This document shows positions 48,855 through 58,213 of a stretch of DNA of 64,000 bases, in pieces. Source of the DNA: Phocaeicola paurosaccharolyticus JCM 15092. GTDB taxonomy: Bacteria; Bacteroidota; Bacteroidia; Bacteroidales; Bacteroidaceae. The position numbers were made by a program, and so were the translations under genes. The stretch is from NCBI RefSeq assembly GCF_000613805.1, contig NZ_BAJR01000001.1, forward strand, positions 124,001 to 188,000. Reading direction: 5' to 3'. Positions within the stretch are counted from its first letter, which is position 1, and every line of letters starts with the position of its first letter. The notes beneath the pieces are model-generated. The model was not told the DNA's origin. It made no database searches and worked only from the letters and a program-made list of their open reading frames with translations.

Positions 48855-50078
48855 TTATTTATAAATCAGTGTAGAAAGATAGTCTTCTGAGAACATCTCG
48901 TTTGCTACATCAAGAAGAGTCTCTGAATTGAGCAATTCTATTCTCTTGAAAATAGATTCAGGCTGTTCTACTTTATTATAGTGGAGGAATGATTTGCTGA
49001 TGTCAAGAGCATTATTCTCGAAGTTGTCGCTAGCTACTCCTATCTGTCCTATAATCTGTTTCTTTGCAGCATCCAATTGTGATGAACTAAGTTTGTTATC
49101 ACGTAGCTTTTTGAGTTCCTTTTCTGTAATTGATATACATCTGTCAATATCGTGGATATCGCATCCGAAATAGATACAGAATACCCCAGTGTCTGTATAT
49201 GAGGTGAGATTTGCCTCTACGTTATATACCAATCCTCTCTTTTCTCTCAGGCTTACATTGAGTCTGCTGTTCATACCAGGTCCTCCCAACATATTGTTTA
49301 GCAGATATAGACCGGTACGCTTGTCATTATATGCGTCATATCCACGACTGCCTATCATGATATGGGCCTGGTGAGTCTCTTTTGATAAGATCTTTTTTAT
49401 TGGGAGATATGGCAGCGGCTTACATCTTATCTTATATGTAGGTAGGAGAGGTATGTCGTTTGTCAATTTACCAATGACTCTCTTAACCTTTTTAATATCG
49501 ATATTCCCTTGAACGAAGAAAATCATATTTGTGGTACGGTATAACTTTGACGTAAACTCTTTAGCATTATTACTCTTGAACTTCCTTAGGAGTTCAGGTT
49601 TACCTAAGATGTTTTTACCAAGAGGGTGAGAAGGGAAAAGCAACTCCTCGAAATCATCGAATATAAGTTCAGAAGGATCGTCCTTATAGCTCTGAATCTC
49701 ATCTAAAATAACCTCTACTTCTTTTTCTATTTCTTGCTGTGGAAAAGTACTGTGGAATACAATATCTGTAAGCAGTTCAGCAGCTCTCTCAAAGTCTTCT
49801 TTAAGAAAAGAGCTATATACTACCGTCTCCTCTTTATTAGTATATGCATTAAGCTCTCCGCCGACTCTCTCCATTCTGTTCAAGATATGCCATGCATGTC
49901 TTTTTTCCGTCCCTTTGAAGATCATATGTTCAACAAAGTGAGCCATTCCTTCCTGATTTTCTGACTCATCACGGGTACCTGCATCTACAGCAAAACCACA
50001 ATAAGCTACGTCCGAATTATTGGGTATATGTATTACCCTAAGACCGTTTGTAAGAGTGAATATATTGTACGATATCAT
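48855..50078 (-). CDS. M16 family zinc metallopeptidase
   Basis: The 407-aa protein starts MISYNIFTLTNGLRVIHIPN, the typical PqqL/MPP beginning. The inverted zinc motif HxxEH is present in MAHFVEHMIFKGTEKR, with the third ligand Glu downstream (near EEVEVILDEIQSY). A second M16 lobe (RGYDAYNDKRTGLYLLNNML) contains the Arg/Tyr region. There is no clear signal peptide, so it may act in the cytosol. It is the first gene of a unit with GH95, although no shared function is obvious. A TATTTTTG -7 element lies at 50107-50114 (minus). Confidence 0.92.
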   Translation of the reverse strand: MISYNIFTLTNGLRVIHIPNNSDVAYCGFAVDAGTRDESENQEGMAHFVEHMIFKGTEKRHAWHILNRMERVGGELNAYTNKEETVVYSSFLKEDFERAAELLTDIVFHSTFPQQEIEKEVEVILDEIQSYKDDPSELIFDDFEELLFPSHPLGKNILGKPELLRKFKSNNAKEFTSKLYRTTNMIFFVQGNIDIKKVKRVIGKLTNDIPLLPTYKIRCKPLPYLPIKKILSKETHQAHIMIGSRGYDAYNDKRTGLYLLNNMLGGPGMNSRLNVSLREKRGLVYNVEANLTSYTDTGVFCIYFGCDIHDIDRCISITEKELKKLRDNKLSSSQLDAAKKQIIGQIGVASDNFENNALDISKSFLHYNKVEQPESIFKRIELLNSETLLDVANEMFSEDYLSTLIYK

Positions 50079-50193
50079 TTTAAATTCTTATTCATATATG
50101 TAATCACAAAAATACAATAAAAGTTATTGCTGTTCATCAAAAAATGCAGATATTTGTAGACTAACTAAAACGACATCATATTGATAATCTATT

Positions 50194-50796
50194 ATGCTGA
50201 CATCCATAAATGAATTACTCGAGAAAGAGGCGCAAGCAGTAAAAAATATTCCTATTACTGATGCCTACGAGAAAGCTGTTGAGCTTATAGTTGAGCAGGT
50301 GCACAATAAAAATGGGAAACTTGTTACTTCTGGAATGGGTAAAGCTGGACAAATTGCTATGAATATTGCAACAACTTTCTGTTCTACCGGAATACCATCA
50401 GTATTTCTTCATCCAAGTGAAGCTCAACATGGAGACTTAGGAGTGTTGCAAAAGAATGATCTTTTACTTCTGATATCTAATTCAGGAAAGACTAGGGAGA
50501 TTGTTGAACTGACAAAGTTGGCTCATACACTTAATCCGGAACTGAAGTATATAGTAATAACAAGCAATCCTGAAAGTCCTCTTGCAGAAGAATCTGATAT
50601 TTGTCTACTTACAGGTCATCCTAATGAAGTTTGTCTTTTAGGTATGACTCCTACTACATCTACTACTGTAATGACTGTAATAGGTGATATTCTTGTTGTA
50701 GAGACAATGAGACGTACAGGTTTTACTATTGAAGAGTACAGCAAGCGCCATCACGGCGGTTATCTAGGAGAAAAATCCAGAGAACTGAGTAAATAA
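50194..50796 (+). CDS. kdsD: Arabinose 5-phosphate isomerase, single SIS-domain type
   Basis: The 200-aa product is a SIS domain alone: LVTSGMGKAGQIAMNIATTF, FLHPSEAQHGDLGVLQ, ISNSGKTREIVEL and a C-terminal SKRHHGGYLGEKS. In E. coli KdsD the SIS domain is followed by two CBS domains, which are missing here, as in the short Bacteroides-type enzyme. It interconverts ribulose-5-phosphate and arabinose-5-phosphate, the first step of KDO synthesis for LPS. Single-gene unit with its own terminator. Confidence 0.9.
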   Translation: MLTSINELLEKEAQAVKNIPITDAYEKAVELIVEQVHNKNGKLVTSGMGKAGQIAMNIATTFCSTGIPSVFLHPSEAQHGDLGVLQKNDLLLLISNSGKTREIVELTKLAHTLNPELKYIVITSNPESPLAEESDICLLTGHPNEVCLLGMTPTTSTTVMTVIGDILVVETMRRTGFTIEEYSKRHHGGYLGEKSRELSK

Positions 50797-50835
50797 TATT
50801 TTTTAATCCTATATAGTTATTTCTATTAAGTAGAA

Positions 50836-50955
50836 GCTATATCAGTATATCTAGTCCATGGTATATAAAGAGAAAAACTTTGTATACCATGGACTTTTAT
50901 TATACTTTTTCAATCTGCGACAGACAAATAATCTTGTAAAGAAAACTGATATAGC
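50836..50955. repeat. 11-bp inverted repeat flanking the kdsD terminator
   Basis: GCTATATCAGT (50836-50846) is the exact reverse complement of ACTGATATAGC (50945-50955). The 98 bp between them include the terminator hairpin. Confidence 0.5.
50853..50898 (+). terminator. Terminator of kdsD
   Basis: AGTCCATGGTATA (50853-50865) pairs with TATACCATGGACT (50883-50895) around a 17-nt loop, then TTTTATTA. Confidence 0.8.
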
Positions 50956-51387
50956 CAAATGATATTTATATACAATCACTCTTCCATTTATACACTATAA
51001 AATGTTAATTTATTAATTGTAAAAGCCATTTTAATTGAGGTATATCAATATTAAACCATTTATAAATTGAGAAATTATCTTGTCTTAAATCGTAAAATAA
51101 GGTGGGCTTATATTTTTGTGTTTTTAAATAAATAATTTGCATATATTTTTAATGGTAATATAAAAAACAGGAAATCAATAGTTTAATTAAAATATAAATT
51201 GGCGCTACTTGTATAACGCCTGTGTCGCTTTTATGATTTATCCTCAATTTTAACCAAAAAGTAACAGAAAAATCCTACATTTTAAAAATATCCTAATATT
51301 TATAAATAAATTCATATAAATTTTTTGGTTGATTAAGATATTAAGATATTTTTGTTCGTCGAATAAGGATTTAAACAAAACCGGCCG
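50899..51387. other. Long AT-rich region before the AraC-type regulator
   Basis: I see no gene. It is extremely AT-rich, with many TTAAT/ATAAA runs, and ends in the regulator promoter. Such a region could hold multiple binding sites, but I cannot define any. Confidence 0.45.
51324..51354 (+). promoter_or_regulatory. Promoter of the AraC-type regulator gene
   Basis: TTTG (51324-51327) and TATTTTTG (51347-51354) are separated by 19 bp, matching the Bacteroides promoter. The leader to ATG 51388 is about 28 nt. Confidence 0.6.
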
Positions 51388-51873
51388 ATGGAATCAGAAA
51401 GTAAAAAAAAGGATGGTGCTTATGATACATTCTTAACTAAAACAAAAGAGGAGGTAGTCAAAAGTGCAAGGAATGAATGGAATAAATTGGTTGAGAGTGG
51501 AGATAAAATTGGAAGAAGATGTGATAGTGATCTTTATACAAGTATAGTCTACAATTTTGAAGTAAGAAAGGTATATCTAGATCCATCACTTAACCTTGTT
51601 AAGTTAAGCCACATTGTAGGAACTAATACTACCTATCTATCGAATGTTATCAATAAATATTTTAAATGTAATCTGAAGAATCTCATAAACAGGTATCGCG
51701 TAGAGCATGCTAAGTATCTATTAGATTTTGAGCGAGAGCCGATATGCCAACTTCCTAAAAAGTGTGGCTTTACATCGAGAAGTGTATTTTATGTAGCCTT
51801 CAAGAAAGTTATAGGTATCACTCCTCTACAATATGTAATATCCGAGAATGCTGAAGATAAGGATGAAATTTAA
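51388..51873 (+). CDS. AraC-type helix-turn-helix DNA-binding protein
   Basis: The 161-aa product has an AraC/XylS-type double HTH in its C-terminal 100 residues: LDPSLNLVKLSHIVGTNTTY, YFKCNLKNLINRYRVEHAKY and CGFTSRSVFYVAFKKVIGITP, with the conserved GFTSRSVFYVAFKK helix. The ~60-residue N-terminus is charged and has no recognisable sensor. It is cytosolic. It precedes the large surface lipoprotein gene by 48 bp and is likely its regulator or operon partner (inference). Confidence 0.85.
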   Translation: MESESKKKDGAYDTFLTKTKEEVVKSARNEWNKLVESGDKIGRRCDSDLYTSIVYNFEVRKVYLDPSLNLVKLSHIVGTNTTYLSNVINKYFKCNLKNLINRYRVEHAKYLLDFEREPICQLPKKCGFTSRSVFYVAFKKVIGITPLQYVISENAEDKDEI

Positions 51874-51921
51874 CGAAATATTTTTAGTCAATTAAATTTA
51901 TAAATTTAAAGTTTTCTAGTC

Positions 51922-54900
51922 ATGAAAAAAATTTTTAAGTGCGATTCTGTTAGGTGCCTTTATGGTTGCCTCTACAGTGACATTTGAGTCTTGTAAGGAT
52001 TATGATGATGACATCGATAACCTACAAGGTCAAATAGATAAGATAGCAACTAGCCTTACAGACCTACAGGCTAAGGTTGGCTCATTTGTTAAATCTGTTA
52101 CTTATGACTCTTCTACAGGAGTCCTTACAGTAGTGGATAGTAATAATTCTAGTGTAACTTACACTATTGCAAAAAATCTTCCTACTTACTCAATCACTGT
52201 TAGTGCTGATGGAACAGTTTCACTGTTAAAAGATAATACAGTTGTCTCTTCAGGCAAAATCACATTCCCTACTCCGGAGCCAGTTGCATCTTTTGACCCA
52301 TCTAACTAACTGTTGATGCAAATACAGGAAAAGTTTTGTATAATGGAAAAGAGACAGCTGTTGTAATTCCTTCTGAAGGTGTAATTTCAATTAAGGATTA
52401 TAAGGATGCTAACGGATCAGTTGTTGGTTATACTATAATGTACAAAAACCAATCTGTATCTTTTGGATTGAACGATATGCTGACTCTTAAGTCACTGGTA
52501 TTCCAATCAGATCTTTTTGTTAATGGTATAGAGGCTATAGAGTATCCATACATGGCATATACATATCTAAAAGAGGGAACTAGTACTGTAACTACATATA
52601 ATGACGAGAATTATGTTAACTGTGTTATAGAAACTTTACCAAAGGAGTGGAATTATGTTAATGATAATAGTGATTATTATAACCCTATTGAGTATATTAA
52701 TTATCACATGAATCCATCAAGTGCAAAAGTTGTAAAAGAGAATCTTTCATTTATATCTAGAGATGTAGAGGCTATCTCAAGAGCATCTGTTGCAAATCCA
52801 ACTGTTGAAGACCTAAAAGCTCCAAAAGATGGTATTATTCCTGTAGGCTTTAAAGCTATAGGTAAAGATATTGCTACTGGTACATTGGAAGGAACTCCTT
52901 CTTCCGCAGCAGCAAATAAAGCTAATATTATGGCCCTTCAGGCAGTAGTTAAGAGTGGTGATAAAGATACTACAATCACTTCTGATTATGCAATGTTATA
53001 TGCTTCAATTGTAGCTCCACAGTCTTTAGGATATACTGATCCTGCAGTTGTAGCTTTGAATTGTACAGTTTCAACAAATCCAGATGCCCTATTTAAGACA
53101 GTTCAGACTGCAATAGGAAATGCTCCAACTCTTCAGGTTCCTTATAATGGTTCACTTGATTTAAAAGAGCAGCTTAATCTACATTACAACTCTAATTCAA
53201 AGACATCAAAGGGTGGAACACATAGAATTTGGGCTTATGGTGATGAATCTAAGTATGGATTGAAATATGATTATTCGTTAATTCAATACAAGACAGGTAC
53301 AAATGCAACATCAGATAGTAAGTATGCTATTCTTGAAGATGGAGTTGTTTTACCTCGTATAGTTAATGCTTCTGGAGAGACTATTAGTCAACAAGGTATC
53401 TCTTCTGTAGGAAAACGCCCTTTAGTAAGGGTACGTATTCTTGACTCTCAAAATAGAGTTGTTGTATATGGATTTATTAAACTTGAGATTGTTAAACAGG
53501 TAGGCACAATTACTACAGATGAGTTTAATTTCAATAATAAGCCATTTGGCTGTAATGCTCTTGATTTAGGTTTGACATGGTCACAAATTTCATATCAGCT
53601 ACTTGAAAAAGCTGCTGTTCAATCTAAAGCTGAATTCGATGCTTTATATATGTTTGATGTTGATGCTATTGGAAATGCAAACCAGTTTGTTCTAAATACA
53701 TCAACTGGGAAATATGCTCCTGCTACTACAGCACAGATATATGGAGATGTTACTGAATATCCAAATCCTACTGGAACTACAAACTCAGTACTTACATGGA
53801 ATATTCCTGTAGATGAACAACAGAAGATTTATGAGAAAACAAATCATTCTGTTACAATATATGTAAGATATGTCAGCAAACAAGGTACTACAGCTAATGC
53901 ACCAATTTATATGCCTTTGACTGTAACAATTGAAAAACCTCAGGGTTCTGTTGTTACTAAACTGACAAATTATTGGTATAATAATCTTACAAATACTCGT
54001 CTTAATGTTCAGTTCCCTATAGACAATGGAAATACTTCAAGTTATGTAGTAGACTTAGATCAGGTATGGGAGCAAAATGTTCCTAAGTTTAATGCTCCTG
54101 CTACAGGTTTCCCATCATATACAGCTGCCACTTTTGCAACAGAGGCTGCAGCAAATCTTGCAGGTGGATATAAATACTATTTCGCTGCAACACAGAATGT
54201 GCTTGTTGTTGATGGAATTACATATACTTTATCAGTAAGTAATACTAAGGCTAAAGATCTATGGACCAATGTTAATTATGATGTAACTCTTGATAATGCT
54301 TTAGCACATGCACTTAGAACAGATGCCGGTGTTTATACTAACACTACATTATTTGCTGCTAAGGGTACAGATGCTCCAGTTGCAATTGCTACAATTGACC
54401 AAGCTACAGGTAATATAACTTATGCAAATAACGATGTTTCTAAGACTTTGCTTAATGCATACGGACATAATGCTGCTGCTCATTTTGCAAAAATTGGTAT
54501 CTGTGCTTATACAGGCTGTAATATTGCATTTGCATTGAATAATGGAGAGTATCCTGCATACTTTATTCGTCCAATAGATCCAATTGGAAATAATACTGGA
54601 GAATTTGTTGATGCTCAGGCTAATGGTTCTTCTATTGATATCGCTAAAATATTCAGTTTCAACGATTGGCGTGATGTTAAATTCGTAGATGGTACTAACT
54701 ATGCTAACTGCTGGTTGTATGCATTCTATGGATTGAATAAGGTAACCGTTGACCTTGCAAAAGTTACAACTGATTTAAGTGGTGGTAATATTGCTTCAAC
54801 TCTATTATCTTCAAAGACTTCTTTGATTAAGTTGACTCAGCTAAATGCTGCCGGTAATGTTACAGCAACTGGTACTACATTTAACTTAGCAGCTTATAAT

Positions 54901-55086
54901 AACGCTGCAGCAGGTACATTAGCTACTTATAATGCTATTGTTACTGCAATGGGTAAGATTAAATATGAAAACAATGGAAATAATGTTCAGACATTTAATC
55001 TACGTATTCCTGTAGTATTCTCTTATACTTGGGGTGATATTAATACTTATGCTGACGTTGTTGTAAAAGGAACATTGGGTAACTAA
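51922..55086 (+). pseudogene. Large surface lipoprotein of unknown function, two frame breaks as sequenced
   Basis: The ATG at 51922 opens MKKI in one frame; the rest of the signal peptide (LSAILLGAFMVASTVTFESC) continues in another, so the A7/T5 run at 51925-51936 has one base too many (or two too few). The lipid Cys is followed by KDYDDDID, an acidic surface-export-type signal, and a coiled coil (DNLQGQIDKIATSLTDLQAK). The frame stops at 52309 and resumes one base back (LTVDANTGKVLYNGKETAVV) to 55086; one T was lost near 52307. Repaired length is about 1054 aa. The mature part is rich in Asn, Thr, Ala and Tyr, with beta-rich segments. I recognise no enzymatic domain. It could be a major surface-layer or adhesin-like protein (speculative). 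Confidence 0.72.
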
Positions 55087-55112
55087 TACTTATTTGTAAT
55101 TGAAATGATATA

Positions 55113-55147
55113 AAAACAGGTGTGCAGTTATGTACACCTGTTTTATA
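55113..55147 (+). terminator. Terminator of the surface lipoprotein gene
   Basis: AAAACAGGTGT (55113-55123) pairs with ACACCTGTTTT (55134-55144) around a 10-nt loop. It lies 27 bp past the stop and 14 bp before the next ATG. Confidence 0.75.
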
Positions 55148-55160
55148 TAATGATACATAT

Positions 55161-55649
55161 ATGAAAAAACATTTTTTTTATTTAGCAATTTTTGCTCTAA
55201 TTATGTTATCAGCATGCTCTGAGCAGAAGAAGGAGAAGGCACCTACTGCCCATGAGAAGTTTATAAGTGAACTTACAGCTCAAGACACATTAGACATTTT
55301 AAACTTATCGAATGCATGCATGGATACTCTTAAAGTGGGAAATGTTGATGCTGCCATTAAAATGCTCTATGTAATAAGGAATGACTCTTTGATTAGAGTG
55401 CCAGATTCTAAAGAGAAAGAATTGCGACAAAATTTCAAACTTTTTCCTGTTCTAGACTATAAGTTAGAGTATTATGCTTTTATTGATCAAGCAAATAATG
55501 ATGTGAAATATCAGATAGAGTTCTTTAAGCATAATAGTCCGGATGATAAGACTCCAAACACAATTGGATTTATGATGAATCCGGTGAAAGTAGATGGGAA
55601 ATGGTTCCTGACTCTGAAAGAGCCAAATGAAAAAGTAATGAATAACTAA
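55161..55649 (+). CDS. Small lipoprotein of unknown function
   Basis: The start is ATG 55161 (MKKHFFYLAIFALIMLSACS); the upstream frame extension runs through the terminator and is not used. The lipobox LSAC is followed by SEQKKEK. The 162-aa product has a mature part with an N-terminal helix (TAHEKFISELTAQDTLDILN) and a C-terminal region ending in KVDGKWFLTL, similar to small lipoproteins with NTF2-like folds, but I cannot name it. It lies between two terminators, so read-through from the big lipoprotein gene or an unseen promoter must supply it. Confidence 0.72.
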   Translation: MKKHFFYLAIFALIMLSACSEQKKEKAPTAHEKFISELTAQDTLDILNLSNACMDTLKVGNVDAAIKMLYVIRNDSLIRVPDSKEKELRQNFKLFPVLDYKLEYYAFIDQANNDVKYQIEFFKHNSPDDKTPNTIGFMMNPVKVDGKWFLTLKEPNEKVMNN

Positions 55650-55668
55650 TTATTAATTTTATTCAAGA

Positions 55669-55710
55669 AAGAGGATTACTAATAAGTATTAGTAATCCTC
55701 TTTTTATTTT
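55669..55710 (+). terminator. Terminator after the small lipoprotein gene
   Basis: AAGAGGATTACTAATA and TATTAGTAATCCTCTT (55687-55702) are perfectly complementary 16-nt arms with a 2-base gap, then TTTATTTTTTT. Confidence 0.9.
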
Positions 55711-55745
55711 TTTAGGTTGTAATTCACTACTTTATTTTTCTTTTA

Positions 55746-55753
55746 TACCTTTG
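55746..55753 (+). promoter_or_regulatory. -7 element of the ruvB operon
   Basis: TACCTTTG lies 16 bp before the ruvB ATG at 55770. Confidence 0.6.
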
Positions 55754-55769
55754 CCACATAATAGTAATT

Positions 55770-56801
55770 ATGGAAGATATATTCGATATACACGAGCAAC
55801 AATTCGGAGGAAAAGAGAAGGATTTCGAAAATGCCTTAAGGCCATTGAACTTTGACGATTTCAGTGGACAAGATAAGGTGGTTGATAATCTCCGTATATT
55901 TGTGAAGGCTGCCAGACTTAGAGCTGAAGCTCTGGATCATGTGCTTTTACATGGCCCTCCCGGACTTGGTAAAACAACACTAAGCAACATTATAGCGAAT
56001 GAACTTGGTGTAGGATTTAAAGTGACATCAGGACCTGTACTTGATAAGCCGGGTGACCTGGCAGGAGTACTTACCAGTCTGGAACCTAATGATGTACTAT
56101 TTATTGATGAGATTCATCGCCTTAGTCCAGTGGTTGAGGAGTACCTCTACTCAGCAATGGAGGATTATCGTATTGATATTATGATTGATAAAGGGCCTTC
56201 GGCAAGAAGTATCCAGTTGGATTTGAGTCCATTTACCCTTGTTGGGGCAACTACTCGAAGTGGTCTGCTAACAGCGCCACTACGTGCCCGCTTTGGCATC
56301 AATCTTCATCTTGAGTATTATGACGACGATATACTTACTAAGATTATACGTCGATCAGCAACTATAATGAAGGTCCCTTGTGATTTTGATGCTGCTGGTG
56401 AGATTGCTTCAAGAAGTCGTGGTACACCACGTATTGCTAATGCATTGTTACGTAGAGTGCGTGACTTTGCACAAGTAAAAGGCTCAGGTAGAATTGATAT
56501 CGATATTGCTAAGATTGCTCTAGAAGCACTAAATATTGATAAGTATGGGCTTGATGAGATTGATAATAAGATATTGTGCACTATAATTGATAAGTTTAAG
56601 GGTGGTCCTGTTGGCATAACTACTATAGCTACTGCATTAGGCGAAGATCCTGGAACTATAGAAGAGGTGTATGAACCTTTCCTTATTAAAGAGGGATTCT
56701 TGAAACGTACCCCTAGAGGAAGAGAGGCAACAGAACTTGCATATATTCATCTTGGAAGAAGCATATATTCAAGTCAACGAAATTTATTTGACGAAATATA
56801 A
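55770..56801 (+). CDS. ruvB: Holliday junction branch migration ATPase RuvB
   Basis: The 343-aa product has [17 protein letters not shown], Walker [12 protein letters not shown], Walker [10 protein letters not shown], sensor GATTRSGLL with the Arg finger region RARFG, and a C-terminal winged helix ([21 protein letters not shown]). It pairs with RuvA and RuvC to move Holliday junctions. Its stop overlaps the next ATG (TAATG). Confidence 0.97.
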   Translation: MEDIFDIHEQQFGGKEKDFENALRPLNFDDFSGQDKVVDNLRIFVKAARLRAEALDHVLLHGPPGLGKTTLSNIIANELGVGFKVTSGPVLDKPGDLAGVLTSLEPNDVLFIDEIHRLSPVVEEYLYSAMEDYRIDIMIDKGPSARSIQLDLSPFTLVGATTRSGLLTAPLRARFGINLHLEYYDDDILTKIIRRSATIMKVPCDFDAAGEIASRSRGTPRIANALLRRVRDFAQVKGSGRIDIDIAKIALEALNIDKYGLDEIDNKILCTIIDKFKGGPVGITTIATALGEDPGTIEEVYEPFLIKEGFLKRTPRGREATELAYIHLGRSIYSSQRNLFDEI

Positions 56802-58210
56802 TGGCAGGACTAAAATCATTGGCTAAAGATACAGCCATTTACGGAGTGAGCAGTATCGTAGGAAGATTCCTAAATTATCTGTTAGTACCAATTTATGCAG
56901 CTGCAATGTCGGCTGCTTCCGGAGGTTATGGAATAGTTACAGAGGTGTATGCATGGACAGCACTTCTCATGGTTATTTTAACTTATGGTATGGAAACCAC
57001 GTTCTTCCGATTTGTAAACAAAGAGGGTGAGAATCCGGCAAAAGTATATTCCACAACACTTATAATGATAGCTACTACAACACTGATATTTTTGTCGGTG
57101 TGTATGGTTTTCCTGCAGGAAATAGCCAATGTAATGGGCTATCATGATCATCCATGGTATATTGGTATGATGGCAATAGTAGTTGCAATGGATTCTTTCC
57201 AGGCTATTCCATTTGCTTATCTAAGATATAAGAAGAGACCGATACTATTTGCTTCTTTAAAGCTCTTGTTCATTTTTCTCAATATATCGATTAATTTATG
57301 TTACTATGTATTCCTTGGTGGAAGTGATGTGTTTTATGCATTCTTCTTCAACCTTATTTGTACAGGTGTGATAATGATTTTGCTTGTCCCACAGCTAAAA
57401 TTTGCAGAAGGATTTGATAAGGCCTTGATGAAAAAGATGTTGCGCTATTCTTTCCCTATACTTATCTTAGGTGTAGCTGGAATCTTGAATCAGGTAGTTG
57501 ATAAAATCATCTTTCCTCACGTCTATCCTGATCCAAATCAAGCTAAAGTTGAACTAGGTATATATGGTGCTTCAAGTAAGATAGCTATGATAATGGCAAT
57601 GATGACTCAGGCTTTCAGATATGCTTATGAGCCGTTTGTCTTTGGCAAGAGTAAAGATAAAAATAGCAAGAAATTGTACGCTGATGCTATGAAGTACTTT
57701 ATCATATTTACTATGTTGGCATTCCTTACTGTATCACTATATCTTGATGTTATAAAATATATTCTAGCTCCTGATTATTGGGCCGGTTTGAAGGTGGTTC
57801 CAATAGTTATGATGGCAGAGATATTTATGGGTATATATTTTAATCTGTCATTCTGGTATAAGCTTATTGATGAGACAAAATGGGGAGCCTACTTCTCTTT
57901 TGCCGGATGTTTTGTTTTAATATTAATCAATGTAATTTTTATTCCTAAATATAGTTACATGGCATGTGCTTGGGCAGGTTTTGCCGGATATGCTGTTGCA
58001 ATGACTTTATCTTACATAGTGGGCCAAAAGAAATATCCTATAAACTACGATTTGAAGTCTATTGGTATATATACCTTTTTAGCAATTTCTATATATTTTA
58101 TATCTTTGATACTTCCTATCGAGAACATTTTGCTTTTGCTGATTGTTCGTACTATATTACTGGCACTCTTTGCCGGATATATTGTAAAGAAGGAGTTTTT
58201 AAAGAGATAG
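56801..58210 (+). CDS. Polysaccharide flippase (MATE/Wzx-like)
   Basis: The 469-aa membrane protein has about twelve hydrophobic segments and begins [30 protein letters not shown], characteristic of the Bacteroidota lipopolysaccharide flippases that often follow ruvB. YGMETTFFRFVNKEG and FRYAYEPFVF are typical. It is probably involved in moving an undecaprenyl-linked glycan, substrate unknown. It overlaps ruvB by one base, so expression is coupled to a DNA-repair gene. It is followed by DUF389 at 3 bp. Confidence 0.88.
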   Translation: MAGLKSLAKDTAIYGVSSIVGRFLNYLLVPIYAAAMSAASGGYGIVTEVYAWTALLMVILTYGMETTFFRFVNKEGENPAKVYSTTLIMIATTTLIFLSVCMVFLQEIANVMGYHDHPWYIGMMAIVVAMDSFQAIPFAYLRYKKRPILFASLKLLFIFLNISINLCYYVFLGGSDVFYAFFFNLICTGVIMILLVPQLKFAEGFDKALMKKMLRYSFPILILGVAGILNQVVDKIIFPHVYPDPNQAKVELGIYGASSKIAMIMAMMTQAFRYAYEPFVFGKSKDKNSKKLYADAMKYFIIFTMLAFLTVSLYLDVIKYILAPDYWAGLKVVPIVMMAEIFMGIYFNLSFWYKLIDETKWGAYFSFAGCFVLILINVIFIPKYSYMACAWAGFAGYAVAMTLSYIVGQKKYPINYDLKSIGIYTFLAISIYFISLILPIENILLLLIVRTILLALFAGYIVKKEFLKR

Positions 58211-58213
58211 ATT

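Noticed and set aside
55122-55160. Start of the small lipoprotein at 55122
   Set aside because: The extension covers a terminator hairpin and precedes a clear signal peptide starting at 55161.
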